Positions 37,863 through 46,324 of a stretch of DNA of 64,000 bases are shown one piece after another. Within the stretch, counting starts at the first letter, position 1, and each line of letters starts with the position of its first letter. The stretch comes from Erythrobacter ani (lineage in GTDB: Bacteria > Pseudomonadota > Alphaproteobacteria > Sphingomonadales > Sphingomonadaceae). A program made the position numbers and the translations under genes. A model generated the notes under the pieces. It ran no database searches, had not been told where the DNA came from, and worked only from the letters and a program-made list of their open reading frames with translations. Location: positions 124,001 to 188,000 of the forward strand of contig NZ_JAGSPB010000003.1 of the NCBI RefSeq assembly GCF_019204025.1, read 5' to 3'.

Positions 37863-38612
37863 CTACCGGCAAACGCCCGACCACCGACTTTCCTGATCGA
37901 GATGGAAATGATCTGAGTGGGCAGCATTGTAATCCGGTGACAGCACTGTCGCGAAAACTCCGCACGCTCCGTCCCGGACTTCGCGCAGGAAGCGGGCTTG
38001 CTCATCATCGGCGTCCCAATCGGAAAACACACTGATCCGAGTCCCGTCTTCGAGCACGAAGGCCGAGATATCGATGGCATTGCCAGTCGCGTGTTCGCTC
38101 CAAGCGCCTTCTTCGCGTCCATAAAGCCGGCGGCATGAATAGGCCCCAAGATGTTCGATCCGTCCAAGCTCGCTGCCAAGGATATCGCGCGCAGCGGGAG
38201 CCACGGTTTTCGCACGCCACAGTTCGAGCGCTGCGGCCACAGGACAGGTCACCGCTGGCGTATCGGGCGACAGCGGATAACTTTCGAGCTGGGTGCGGTC
38301 GGGCCGTTCGCACGCACCGTCGCCCGTGCTTTCTAGCGCGCGAAATTCAACATCGCTGCGATCCAGCGTCACACGGCACAGCTCGATATCTTCCTTAAGC
38401 GCGAGCAACTTGTTTGCGGTCGCCATCCCGATCGGATCACGCAGATCGAGCGGCGTCCAGGGGTTGTGTTCTGGGTGTTCTCCAAGCCAGCTCCAGCCCG
38501 CCACTAGGACAGCGAATACGATCATCAAGGACAGGACACGCCGATCCGCCGTAAAACGGCCTATGCGGCGGCTGATGGAGGGCTTGTTCGGGTTGCTAGG
38601 CATTGCAGGCAC
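37863..38612 (-). CDS. Extensin-like family protein with membrane anchor
   Basis: A 249-residue protein with a basic N-terminus and one membrane helix (about residues 26-44); the rest is presumably periplasmic. The C-terminal domain has WSEHATGNAIDISAFVL and SDHFHLD, the His/Asp pattern shared with LAS/VanY-type metallopeptidases, which the bacterial extensin-like family resembles. Cell-wall turnover is a plausible role, not proven. The GTG at 38612 starts directly after the dnaE2 stop; ATG at 38603 is equally possible. It ends the SOS-linked transcript. Confidence 0.8.
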   Translation of the reverse strand: MPAMPSNPNKPSISRRIGRFTADRRVLSLMIVFAVLVAGWSWLGEHPEHNPWTPLDLRDPIGMATANKLLALKEDIELCRVTLDRSDVEFRALESTGDGACERPDRTQLESYPLSPDTPAVTCPVAAALELWRAKTVAPAARDILGSELGRIEHLGAYSCRRLYGREEGAWSEHATGNAIDISAFVLEDGTRISVFSDWDADDEQARFLREVRDGACGVFATVLSPDYNAAHSDHFHLDQESRWSGVCR

Positions 38613-41600
38613 CTAGTGAAAATCGCGCGATTTAGGAAGTATCCTCACATTGCGCGGATGAACCCTCGTGTTGGGAGCATGCACTCGGCCGCGTTTCGGC
38701 GCTACGCCTGCATCGGGCAATTGATCGATCAGGTCGCGCGGGCGGATCGTATCGTTCTCCGCCTCGATCAGATTGTCTCTTGGGTTCATCACGCGTTTCC
38801 CGCCAACTTGTGAGGGGAGCGGCGAGTTCACATGATCGGCGCGCGCGATCGGCGCGTTCAGCATATCATCGGACAGTCGGTAAAGTTCATCGGTCGCATC
38901 GGTCATGTGATGCGCAATGACATGGATCACTTCGTCATCATATTCGACCCGCCCGCGCACTTCCATCAAGCGCGCGCCCATCACGACGCGGCGCTGCTTC
39001 TCCTTGAGATCGGGCCAGACGACGAGGTTGACGACACCGGTCTCGTCCTCGAGCGTGATGAAGCACACACCTTTCGCGCTGCCGGGACGTTGGCGGATCA
39101 GAACCACTCCTGCGACCTGCACCATCGAGGCGAACTTGCGATCACGCAGGTCGCATGCCCTTACGAAGCCGCGCTCGCCAAGCGATGCACGCAGGAATGC
39201 CATCGGATGCGCTTTCAGACTGAGCCGCGTGGTCTGATAATCGGCCACGACCTCCTCCGACATCGGCATTTGCGGCAGCTGTACCTGAGTGCGTTCCGCC
39301 CCCTCGTCACGCTCCGCAGCGGCACGGAAGAGCGGCAAGTCGGGCCCGGCGATCAGGCTGCGCGCATCCCACAATGCCTGCCTGCGCGACAGACTTAGAG
39401 ACGAAAAGCAATCCGCGCTCGCAAGACGTTCGATATGCGCAGGGGAAAGCCCCGCTCTCTCTCGCAGTTCAGCGGCATCGCGATAGGGCCCGTTCTCCTC
39501 ACGCGCCGCAACCAGCTGAGCGGCAATATGTTCGGGAAAACCATCGACCTGCCTCAGTCCGAGCCGCAAGGCGATGTGATTGTCCAACCTGTCGGTGCGC
39601 CTTGCCTCACCCCCTACTCCTGCTTCGCCGATTTCCTCCAGCGTGTTGTCCCACATGCTGCAATTCACATCCGCCGGAAGCACTTCGACGCCGTGCTCGC
39701 GTGCATCGCGGACGATCTGTGCGGGTGCGTAGAAACCCATCGGCTGCGAATTGAGCAGGCCGCATGCGAAGGCGGCCGGGAAATGGCATTTGAGCCAGCT
39801 GGACACATAGACAAGATGCGCAAAGCTCGCCGCGTGGCTTTCGGGAAAACCATATTCGCCAAAGCCGCGGATCTGGTTGAAACATCGCTGCGCAAAGTCG
39901 CGCTCGTACCCGCGTTCGACCATCCGTTCGACCATCATGTCCTGAAGCTCGTCGACCATGCCGCGCGATCGGAAAGTCGCCATCGCCTTGCGCAGCCGGT
40001 TCGCTTCCTGGCTTGAGAATTTCGCAGCATCGAGCGCGATCTTCATCGCCTGTTCCTGGAAAATCGGGACGCCGAGCGTGCGCTTCAGAATACTGCTCAG
40101 TTCATCGGGCGGCCCATGCTGGGGCGACGGCGCCGGTATCTGCACCGGCTCCGCCCCGCGGCGGCGCTTGAGATAAGGGTGTACCATGTCTCCCTGAATC
40201 GGTCCCGGACGGACAATCGCGACCTGGATCACGAGGTCGTAAAATTCGCGCGGACGCAGGCGCGGAAGCATGTTCATCTGCGCGCGACTTTCGACTTGGA
40301 AAACCCCCAGCGAATCGCCCTTGCGCAGCATCGAATACGTCTCCGGGTCCTCGCGCGGTACCGTGGCGAGGGTCAGTGCCCGGCCATGATGCGTCTCCAG
40401 CAGGTCGAGGCATTTCTTGATGCAGGTGAGCATGCCAAGCGCGAGCACATCGACCTTCAGAATGCCCAGCGCCTCGATATCGTCCTTGTCCCACTCGATA
40501 AAACTGCGATCCGCCATCGCGCCATTGCCGATGGGGACAGTCTCGCTCAGCGCGCCTTCGGTCAGGATGAAACCGCCGACATGCTGCGAGAGGTGACGGG
40601 GCATCCCGATCATCTGTTCGGTGAGTTTCAATACGCGTTTGAGGTGCGGATCCGAGATATTCATGCCGGTTTCGGCGGCGTGCTTCTCGTTGATTTCGCG
40701 GCCCCAACCACCCCAGACGGTTTTCGCCAGACTCGCGGTGACATCCTCGCTCAAACCCATCGCCTTGCCCACTTCGCGGATGGCCATGCGTGGGCGGTAA
40801 TGGATGACGGTCGCGGTCAACCCGGCGCGGTGGCGACCATATTTTCTGTAGATATACTGGATCACCTCCTCGCGCCGCTCATGCTCGAAATCCACATCGA
40901 TATCGGGTGGCTCCTTGCGATCTTCGGAAATGAAACGGTCAAACAGCAGCGCATGCTTGGCCGGATCGACCGAGGTGATGCCAAGGCAATAGCAGACGGC
41001 CGAGTTCGCAGCGCTCCCGCGCCCCTGACACAGGATCGGCGGGTCGACCCCATTGCGGGCGTAATCGACGATATCCTTGATCGTCAGGAAATAGCGCGCC
41101 AGTTCCATCTTGCCGATCAGTGCCAGTTCCTTGCCCAATGTTTCGCGCACGTAGTCCGGCACACCGGAAGGATAGCGCCAGTCGGCTCCCTTCCAGGTCT
41201 CGCTTTCGAGATATTCCTGCGGACTCATCGCGTCTGGGTAGATTTCATCCGGATATTCGTAGCGCAGCTCATCAAGGCTGAAATTGCAGGCATCGGCGAC
41301 CTCGCGCGCGGCGGCGATGGCGTGCGGCCAGCGTGCGAACAGGCGGACCATTACGTGCGGAGGCTTCAGGTGCCGCTCCGCATTGGCGTGGAGCAGGTGT
41401 CCCGCTTCTGCCACCGTGGTTTTGTTCGCGATCGCCGTCATCACGTCTTGCAAGGGGCGGCGCTCGGGCGCGTGATAGTGCACATCGTTGGTGGCGAGCA
41501 GGCCAAGGCCACTGGCCTGCGCGAGAGCATCAAGCCGGTCGATCCGGGCGATGTCGTCACCGCGATACAGATAGGACGCTGCGAGATGACGGAGGCTTGG

Positions 41601-42197
41601 CAGGCCGTACACCAGATGTGGCAGCAAATCAGGAAAAGATCCGCTGATATCACCCTCCAGATCGCTGCCATCGAGCGTCACGACGTTGCTCGCCCAGGCG
41701 GGAATGGTGAAAAGCGTTTCCAGATCGTCCGGAGGAAGCAGTATTAACTGGCTGCCCTCGGCATGCTCAGCCAGCATCGCTAGATCGATCTCGCACGCCC
41801 CCTTTTCCTGCCACTCTCCGCTGAGCGTTTGCATCCGGCCCTGACTGATGAGGCTGCATAGGCGTCCATAGGCAGTGCGGTCTTTCGGATAGGCAAGGAA
41901 GCGCAGCCCCTCGACCGTCTCGATCCGTGTCCCGATCACGGGCCGCAGTTTGAGCGTTGTGGCTTCGGTATGGATGCGCACCACCCCTGCCATGGAATTC
42001 GCATCGGCAATTCCGATCGCATCATATCCGAGCGCGCGTGCGGTCATCACAAGATCCACCGCATCCGACGCTCCGCGCAGGAAGCTGAAACAGCTTGCAA
42101 GGCCAAGCTCGACGAAAGGCGCACGTTCCGGAACATCGATCAGGTCGGGATCGAGCTCTAACGTACGTTTGTCGGGAGTGAGCGGTGCGTCGGGCAT
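38613..42197 (-). CDS. dnaE2: Error-prone DNA polymerase III alpha subunit DnaE2 (ImuC)
   Basis: C-family polymerase of 1194 residues that performs mutagenic translesion synthesis with ImuA and ImuB. The catalytic PDIDVDFEHERR is at residues 431-442, and the OB/tRNA-anticodon-like domain near 1030-1110. The N-terminal PHP domain has lost its metal ligands: the usual HxH entry reads GLASCFSF and the DH-type site reads ADANS, so proofreading by PHP is not expected. It starts one base after the UdgX-fusion stop and is followed immediately by the extensin-like gene. LexA control is inferred from the box at 44909-44923. Confidence 0.95.
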   Translation of the reverse strand: MPDAPLTPDKRTLELDPDLIDVPERAPFVELGLASCFSFLRGASDAVDLVMTARALGYDAIGIADANSMAGVVRIHTEATTLKLRPVIGTRIETVEGLRFLAYPKDRTAYGRLCSLISQGRMQTLSGEWQEKGACEIDLAMLAEHAEGSQLILLPPDDLETLFTIPAWASNVVTLDGSDLEGDISGSFPDLLPHLVYGLPSLRHLAASYLYRGDDIARIDRLDALAQASGLGLLATNDVHYHAPERRPLQDVMTAIANKTTVAEAGHLLHANAERHLKPPHVMVRLFARWPHAIAAAREVADACNFSLDELRYEYPDEIYPDAMSPQEYLESETWKGADWRYPSGVPDYVRETLGKELALIGKMELARYFLTIKDIVDYARNGVDPPILCQGRGSAANSAVCYCLGITSVDPAKHALLFDRFISEDRKEPPDIDVDFEHERREEVIQYIYRKYGRHRAGLTATVIHYRPRMAIREVGKAMGLSEDVTASLAKTVWGGWGREINEKHAAETGMNISDPHLKRVLKLTEQMIGMPRHLSQHVGGFILTEGALSETVPIGNGAMADRSFIEWDKDDIEALGILKVDVLALGMLTCIKKCLDLLETHHGRALTLATVPREDPETYSMLRKGDSLGVFQVESRAQMNMLPRLRPREFYDLVIQVAIVRPGPIQGDMVHPYLKRRRGAEPVQIPAPSPQHGPPDELSSILKRTLGVPIFQEQAMKIALDAAKFSSQEANRLRKAMATFRSRGMVDELQDMMVERMVERGYERDFAQRCFNQIRGFGEYGFPESHAASFAHLVYVSSWLKCHFPAAFACGLLNSQPMGFYAPAQIVRDAREHGVEVLPADVNCSMWDNTLEEIGEAGVGGEARRTDRLDNHIALRLGLRQVDGFPEHIAAQLVAAREENGPYRDAAELRERAGLSPAHIERLASADCFSSLSLSRRQALWDARSLIAGPDLPLFRAAAERDEGAERTQVQLPQMPMSEEVVADYQTTRLSLKAHPMAFLRASLGERGFVRACDLRDRKFASMVQVAGVVLIRQRPGSAKGVCFITLEDETGVVNLVVWPDLKEKQRRVVMGARLMEVRGRVEYDDEVIHVIAHHMTDATDELYRLSDDMLNAPIARADHVNSPLPSQVGGKRVMNPRDNLIEAENDTIRPRDLIDQLPDAGVAPKRGRVHAPNTRVHPRNVRILPKSRDFH

Positions 42198-42198
42198 G

Positions 42199-43656
42199 TC
42201 ACGCCATCTGCTGCGCGAGCCGCTCTCTCACTGCGAAAAGATCGGCCGCAAAAAGTGCGGCCTGCTTTTCCTGAGCTTCGCCGTCGAGCCTGAGCAGGTA
42301 AGAGGGATGCGAGGTCACCCATAATTCTGCCCCGCCCTCCAGCGGGATCGGCGTACCGCGTGCCTTGGAAATGCTCACCGTCTTACCGATGAGGCCTCGC
42401 GCCGCGCTTGCTCCCAGAGCCAGGATCACGCGCGGTTTGATAATTTCGCGTTCTGCTTCGAGCCACCAGCGGCAAGTATCGATTTCCTTCGCCTGAGGCG
42501 TCTGATGGACTCGGCGCTTGCCGCGCTGAACGTATTTGAAATGCTTGACCGCATTGGTGACGTAAGCGCTGCTGCGGTCGATCCCGGCGCGCTCAAGATA
42601 CTTGTCGAGCAATTGCCCTGCTGGCCCCACAAAAGCCCTGCCGACCACATCCTCCTGATCACCCGGTTGTTCGCCGACGATCATCAAGGGAGCGCCAACA
42701 GGCCCCTCGCCCATCACCGCACGGGTGCCGCATTCGGCAATGGGACAATCACCGCAATCGGCAATCGCCTTACCTATGTCGGCAAGGCTGGCTGGGCGCT
42801 GGCGTTCTTCACGCATCCCGGCTGCGACCATCCCAGCCTCACGCGCCTGCGCACCGGCGATCAGGCCCGGAATCAGTTCAGCCTCAGGCATGTTCTTCCA
42901 GTATTTCTTGGGCATTTCAGCTAGCATTGCGCCCACTTTCAACCGCGCCGGATTGAAGATCGAGGCGTAATAAGACTTCCACAAATCCTCGACCGGATCG
43001 CCTTCGGGGGCATCGCTGCGCTGCGCAGGGCCGCTTTCTCGCATTGTCTCGCCATCCCAATGGATGCAGCCGCGCGGCGTGAGGATCGACCAGTTCATAT
43101 TGGCGAAGCGGCGCATGAAGAAACTGGCATTGGCCCGCACGATATGATGATCGGGTTCGAACCACGCGACATAGTGTTCTCCATCCTCGCTTTCGATTTC
43201 CCGAAAGCGCACGAATGCATGCATTTTATGACTGTCGCGGCGCACCGATTTGTCGAGCTCCTCGATCCGGCGCACGTCCGTATCGGCCTTGTCTTCCATT
43301 GCGCGATGGTTGGACTGTAGCCTCCAGAGCATTCGGTAGAGCAGGCCGAAACGTTCAGGGTCGGAATGCAGCGCAGCGTTACGGGCAAGCTTCATGAAGC
43401 GTTTGGAGGCGCGGACCGGCCGCGCGTCCTTTTCAGGCACGGGCAGCCGCTTTTCACCGCGAGAGGGGCCTTCAACCGCGAACAGATCGCTCGTCCCGCC
43501 CGGCTCGACCCAGCTGACCCGGTCGGGCGGTACATCGCATTGGATCAGCCCTCTTGCCCGCTCACGCCAGAAGGCGAAATCATCAGGCGCAGGCAGGTGG
43601 ACGACGTAATGCGCTCCCAGTGAAACGTTCTGCATATTCGCTCTCTGCGCCGCCAT
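42199..43656 (-). CDS. DUF4130-UdgX fusion (uracil-DNA glycosylase/crosslinking family)
   Basis: A 485-residue two-domain protein. The N-terminal half (about residues 15-255) is the DUF4130 type that accompanies a radical SAM protein. The C-terminal half is a family-4-like UDG fold of the UdgX class: Fe-S cysteines Cys301, Cys304, Cys309 and Cys395, motif GEQPGDQED at 328-336, the UdgX-specific loop KRRVH at 380-384 with the His that attacks the abasic sugar, and HPSY at 450-453. UdgX excises uracil and stays covalently bound to DNA. The ATG at 43656 overlaps the radical SAM stop (ATGA); an upstream in-frame ATG lies inside that gene. Confidence 0.9.
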   Translation of the reverse strand: MAAQRANMQNVSLGAHYVVHLPAPDDFAFWRERARGLIQCDVPPDRVSWVEPGGTSDLFAVEGPSRGEKRLPVPEKDARPVRASKRFMKLARNAALHSDPERFGLLYRMLWRLQSNHRAMEDKADTDVRRIEELDKSVRRDSHKMHAFVRFREIESEDGEHYVAWFEPDHHIVRANASFFMRRFANMNWSILTPRGCIHWDGETMRESGPAQRSDAPEGDPVEDLWKSYYASIFNPARLKVGAMLAEMPKKYWKNMPEAELIPGLIAGAQAREAGMVAAGMREERQRPASLADIGKAIADCGDCPIAECGTRAVMGEGPVGAPLMIVGEQPGDQEDVVGRAFVGPAGQLLDKYLERAGIDRSSAYVTNAVKHFKYVQRGKRRVHQTPQAKEIDTCRWWLEAEREIIKPRVILALGASAARGLIGKTVSISKARGTPIPLEGGAELWVTSHPSYLLRLDGEAQEKQAALFAADLFAVRERLAQQMA

Positions 43657-44894
43657 CAGAACAGCTCCAGCTGCTCTTGTTTGGGTGCCAGCAGCGTGCG
43701 CAGGTCCGCGCGGTCGGTGAGCATCGTCGGTCGCCAATCGAGCGCGACAAGGAAAGGGCGCACCTTGGCAATCGACTGAGTCAGCTTCGCCACATCATCC
43801 AGTCTCAGCGTGCGATGCCTGCGCGCAGCCAATATGCGCCCCACCGCCGTCGTCCCCAGACCCGGCACCCGCAGCAATTGTTCCTTCGACCCACGATTGA
43901 CGTCGACCGGGAAACTGCCGCGAAATTTGAGCGCCCATGCAAGTTTGGGATCGATATCGAGCGGCAAATTACCATGGGCATCCGTTGCCTGCGCCACTTC
44001 ACCGGGAGCGTAGCCATAGAATCGCATCAGCCAATCGGATTGGTAGAGCCGGTGTTCCCGCATAAGGGGCGGACGTTTCAGCGGCAGAACGGCGCTCGCA
44101 TCGGGGATCGGCGAAAACGCGCTGTAATATACCCGGCGCAGGCCGAATGCACCGTAGAGCTTGCTCGCCTTGCCCACGATATCCGCATCACTGGCATTGT
44201 CCGCGCCGACGATCATCTGGGTCGACTGGCCTGCGGGCGCAAAGCGCGGGGCATGCTTGAACCGTTTGCGCTCGTCCTTCGCCTCGATGATCCGTGATTT
44301 CGTCTTTGCGAGCGCGCTTTCGATCTGGCGTTCGTCCTTGTCAGGGGCGAGGCGGTTCAGCCCCTGGCGTGTCGGCAATTCGACATTGATCGACACCCGA
44401 TCGGCATACAACCCTGCCTGATGAATCAATTGCGGGTCCGCCTCGGGAATGGTCTTCAAATGAATGTAGCCGCGAAAGTCGTACTCTTCGCGCAGGATCT
44501 GCGCGCATTCGACCATCTGCTCCATCGTGTGGTTCGAACTTTTGACAATGCCCGATGAGAGAAACAGCCCTTCGATATAATTGCGCTTGTAGAAATTGAT
44601 GGTGAGGTCGGCGACTTCCTGCGGGGTGAATCGCGCGCGCCGCACATTGCTGCTCTTTCGATTGATGCAGTAGTGGCAATCGAAAATGCAGTGATTGGTC
44701 AACAGCACTTTGAGCAGCGAGATGCACCGCCCATCGGGGGCGTAGGCGTGGCAGATGCCCATCCCCTCGGTCGATCCCACACCTTTACCACCCAGCGAGT
44801 TTTTCTTCGCCGTTCCAGAGGACGCGCACGACGCATCATACTTTGCTGCATCAGCGAGGATTTCTAGTTTCTGTCTCAGAGTGTGTTGCGGCAT
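43656..44894 (-). CDS. Putative DNA modification/repair radical SAM protein
   Basis: A 412-residue radical SAM enzyme. The 4Fe-4S motif is CX3CX2C (Cys69, Cys73, Cys76) in NHCIFDCHYC. The region before it, KKNSLGGKGVG and GICHAYAPDGRC, is family-specific. Near residue 335-380 is a helix-hairpin-helix (LLRVPGLGTTAVGRIL), which implies DNA binding. This family is recurrently paired with the DUF4130/UdgX fusion; its reaction is not known to me. The ATG at 44894 has AAGGA eight bases before it, lying next to the LexA box. Confidence 0.88.
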   Translation of the reverse strand: MPQHTLRQKLEILADAAKYDASCASSGTAKKNSLGGKGVGSTEGMGICHAYAPDGRCISLLKVLLTNHCIFDCHYCINRKSSNVRRARFTPQEVADLTINFYKRNYIEGLFLSSGIVKSSNHTMEQMVECAQILREEYDFRGYIHLKTIPEADPQLIHQAGLYADRVSINVELPTRQGLNRLAPDKDERQIESALAKTKSRIIEAKDERKRFKHAPRFAPAGQSTQMIVGADNASDADIVGKASKLYGAFGLRRVYYSAFSPIPDASAVLPLKRPPLMREHRLYQSDWLMRFYGYAPGEVAQATDAHGNLPLDIDPKLAWALKFRGSFPVDVNRGSKEQLLRVPGLGTTAVGRILAARRHRTLRLDDVAKLTQSIAKVRPFLVALDWRPTMLTDRADLRTLLAPKQEQLELF

Positions 44895-44895
44895 T

Positions 44896-44923
44896 GGAAC
44901 ATCCTTATGTTCCTTTTATGTTC
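44896..44923 (-). promoter_or_regulatory. LexA (SOS) box upstream of the radical SAM-UdgX-dnaE2 unit
   Basis: The plus strand reads GTTC-N7-GTTC (44909-44912 and 44920-44923), the alphaproteobacterial LexA direct repeat, ending 14 bases before the radical SAM ATG. Overlapping it is an inverted repeat GGAACAT-cctt-ATGTTCC (44896-44913), giving a third half-site. A direct match by eye. Confidence 0.8.
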
Positions 44924-45104
44924 TCATGCCGGTTTGAGCAAATGCAAATGTTGCAATTCGTTTGGAACCGATGGCGAAATGGTACATTATCTGAGCACGG
45001 ACCGGGCCCCTCTGGCGAGCAATCCTGCTCGTGATGTCGGACGTAACCTGCGGCAAAGCCGCTTGTGATACTGGGGGCGCGTCATCGCTCCCAAGGGAGC
45101 TAGA

Positions 45105-45836
45105 ATGATGAAATACGCAATACCCCTCTTCGCTACTGCAGCTATCGCTATGGCCACTGTTTCCGCCACGGCGCAGGATTGGGACTATACCGACGGCGAA
45201 ACGGCCGAGAACTGGTCGGAAGCGAGCCCTGAATTCGCTGCGTGCGATACAGGCATGATGCAATCCCCGGTCGATATCGATTCGATGGGTGCTTACGGAA
45301 ACATCAGGATCGCCGCCGATTACGGGATGACTGACGGCACACTACGCCTTGGCAAGCATCAGGTTCAGATCGATGCAGCACCTGGCCAAGGAATGGTATC
45401 CGGCGATCGCCTGTTCAATCTCGTGCAGGTTCATTTTCACACACCTTCCGAGCACGCTATGAGCGGTGAACGCTATCCGCTGGCCGGACATTTCGTTCAC
45501 GCAACGCGCGAAGGTACGCTGGGCGTGCTCGGCGTGCTGTTCGAAGAAGGCGATGCCAATGAAGGTCTGCAGATGATCATTGATGCCATGCCGGACGGTG
45601 ACGGCGCTAACATATCGATCGACATGAGCAGCATGATCCCGGACGAGCTTGAAGTGTACCGTTACATGGGTTCGCTCACCACGCCGCCATGTAGCGAGAA
45701 CGTAAACTGGCACGTGGTCGAAGACACTGTCGAGGCGAGCGCCGAACAGATCGCTGCTATGGAAGCGGCACTTGGCATGAGCGCGCGTTCGATGCAGCCA
45801 CTGAACAACCGGTTGGTCGTCGCCCCGGCCGATTGA
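45105..45836 (+). CDS. Periplasmic alpha-type carbonic anhydrase
   Basis: Interconverts CO2 and bicarbonate in the periplasm. The 243-residue precursor has a signal peptide (cleavage near ATA-Q at residue 23). Zinc ligands His110, His112 (in VHFHTPSEH) and His129 are present, as are QSPVDI and the C-terminal GSLTTPPCSENVNWHV with the conserved Thr. Two Cys (Cys47 and the Cys in PPCSE) could form the usual disulfide. It is the only plus-strand gene between the two SOS units and has its own terminator. Confidence 0.93.
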   Translation: MMKYAIPLFATAAIAMATVSATAQDWDYTDGETAENWSEASPEFAACDTGMMQSPVDIDSMGAYGNIRIAADYGMTDGTLRLGKHQVQIDAAPGQGMVSGDRLFNLVQVHFHTPSEHAMSGERYPLAGHFVHATREGTLGVLGVLFEEGDANEGLQMIIDAMPDGDGANISIDMSSMIPDELEVYRYMGSLTTPPCSENVNWHVVEDTVEASAEQIAAMEAALGMSARSMQPLNNRLVVAPAD

Positions 45837-45854
45837 TAGACCCACATTACACAA

Positions 45855-45890
45855 GAGGGCGGTGCTTTCGCAGCATCGCCCTCTTTCTTT
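45855..45890 (+). terminator. Intrinsic terminator of the carbonic anhydrase gene
   Basis: Stem GAGGGCGGTGC/GCATCGCCCTC (one G-T) with a seven-base loop, followed by TTTCTTT, 18 bases after the stop. Confidence 0.85.
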
Positions 45891-45907
45891 ATCGACATAT
45901 GCGCGGC

Positions 45908-46246
45908 TTAAAGGCGGCGTTTATCGTCTTTTTCTGTGTCATGAAATTTGATGGACTGGGCTTTGCATAGATGGTCGAGCACAGCCGGGTGCATCTCCCC
46001 TTCGAATGCCACGCCGGCCAATTTCCCTTCGATCCAGGCTACCGTGCCTAGTGGAGCATTGACGCCGTTCACTCTCATCGTGACGCGGTCGCCCACATTT
46101 GCGAAACCGGCGGAACCCCTGATTTTGCAGCCGCCTTCGGAAATATCGATCAGATCTACATAGACGGGACGCGATTTGACGCGGCCTTTGACCGTCAGGC
46201 TAAGCGAGCGGCGCTCCGCAGCGCGCGAGATGCTGTGCATGTTCAT
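45908..46246 (-). CDS. PilZ domain protein
   Basis: A 112-residue single-domain PilZ protein. The DISEGGCKIRG segment (about residues 34-44) matches the second c-di-GMP motif (D/N)xSxxG; the first RxxxR motif is represented by RAAERRSLSL near residues 8-17. It is probably a cyclic-di-GMP-responsive or degenerate PilZ adaptor in the cytosol. It follows imuB by 78 bases on the same strand, so may be read through from the SOS unit; any functional link is speculative. Confidence 0.82.
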   Translation of the reverse strand: MNMHSISRAAERRSLSLTVKGRVKSRPVYVDLIDISEGGCKIRGSAGFANVGDRVTMRVNGVNAPLGTVAWIEGKLAGVAFEGEMHPAVLDHLCKAQSIKFHDTEKDDKRRL

Positions 46247-46324
46247 AGTTAAGCTCTAGCAAGCAATCGTAAAAAAATGCTGAGCAAGATCGATCTTGCG
46301 TCACAGTAAGAATACTGATCGAAT

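Noticed and set aside
40116..41747. Plus-strand ORF of 543 codons opposite dnaE2
   Set aside because: It is the antisense frame of a confirmed gene with all motifs in place; its translation is Arg/His/Gln-rich and matches no family.
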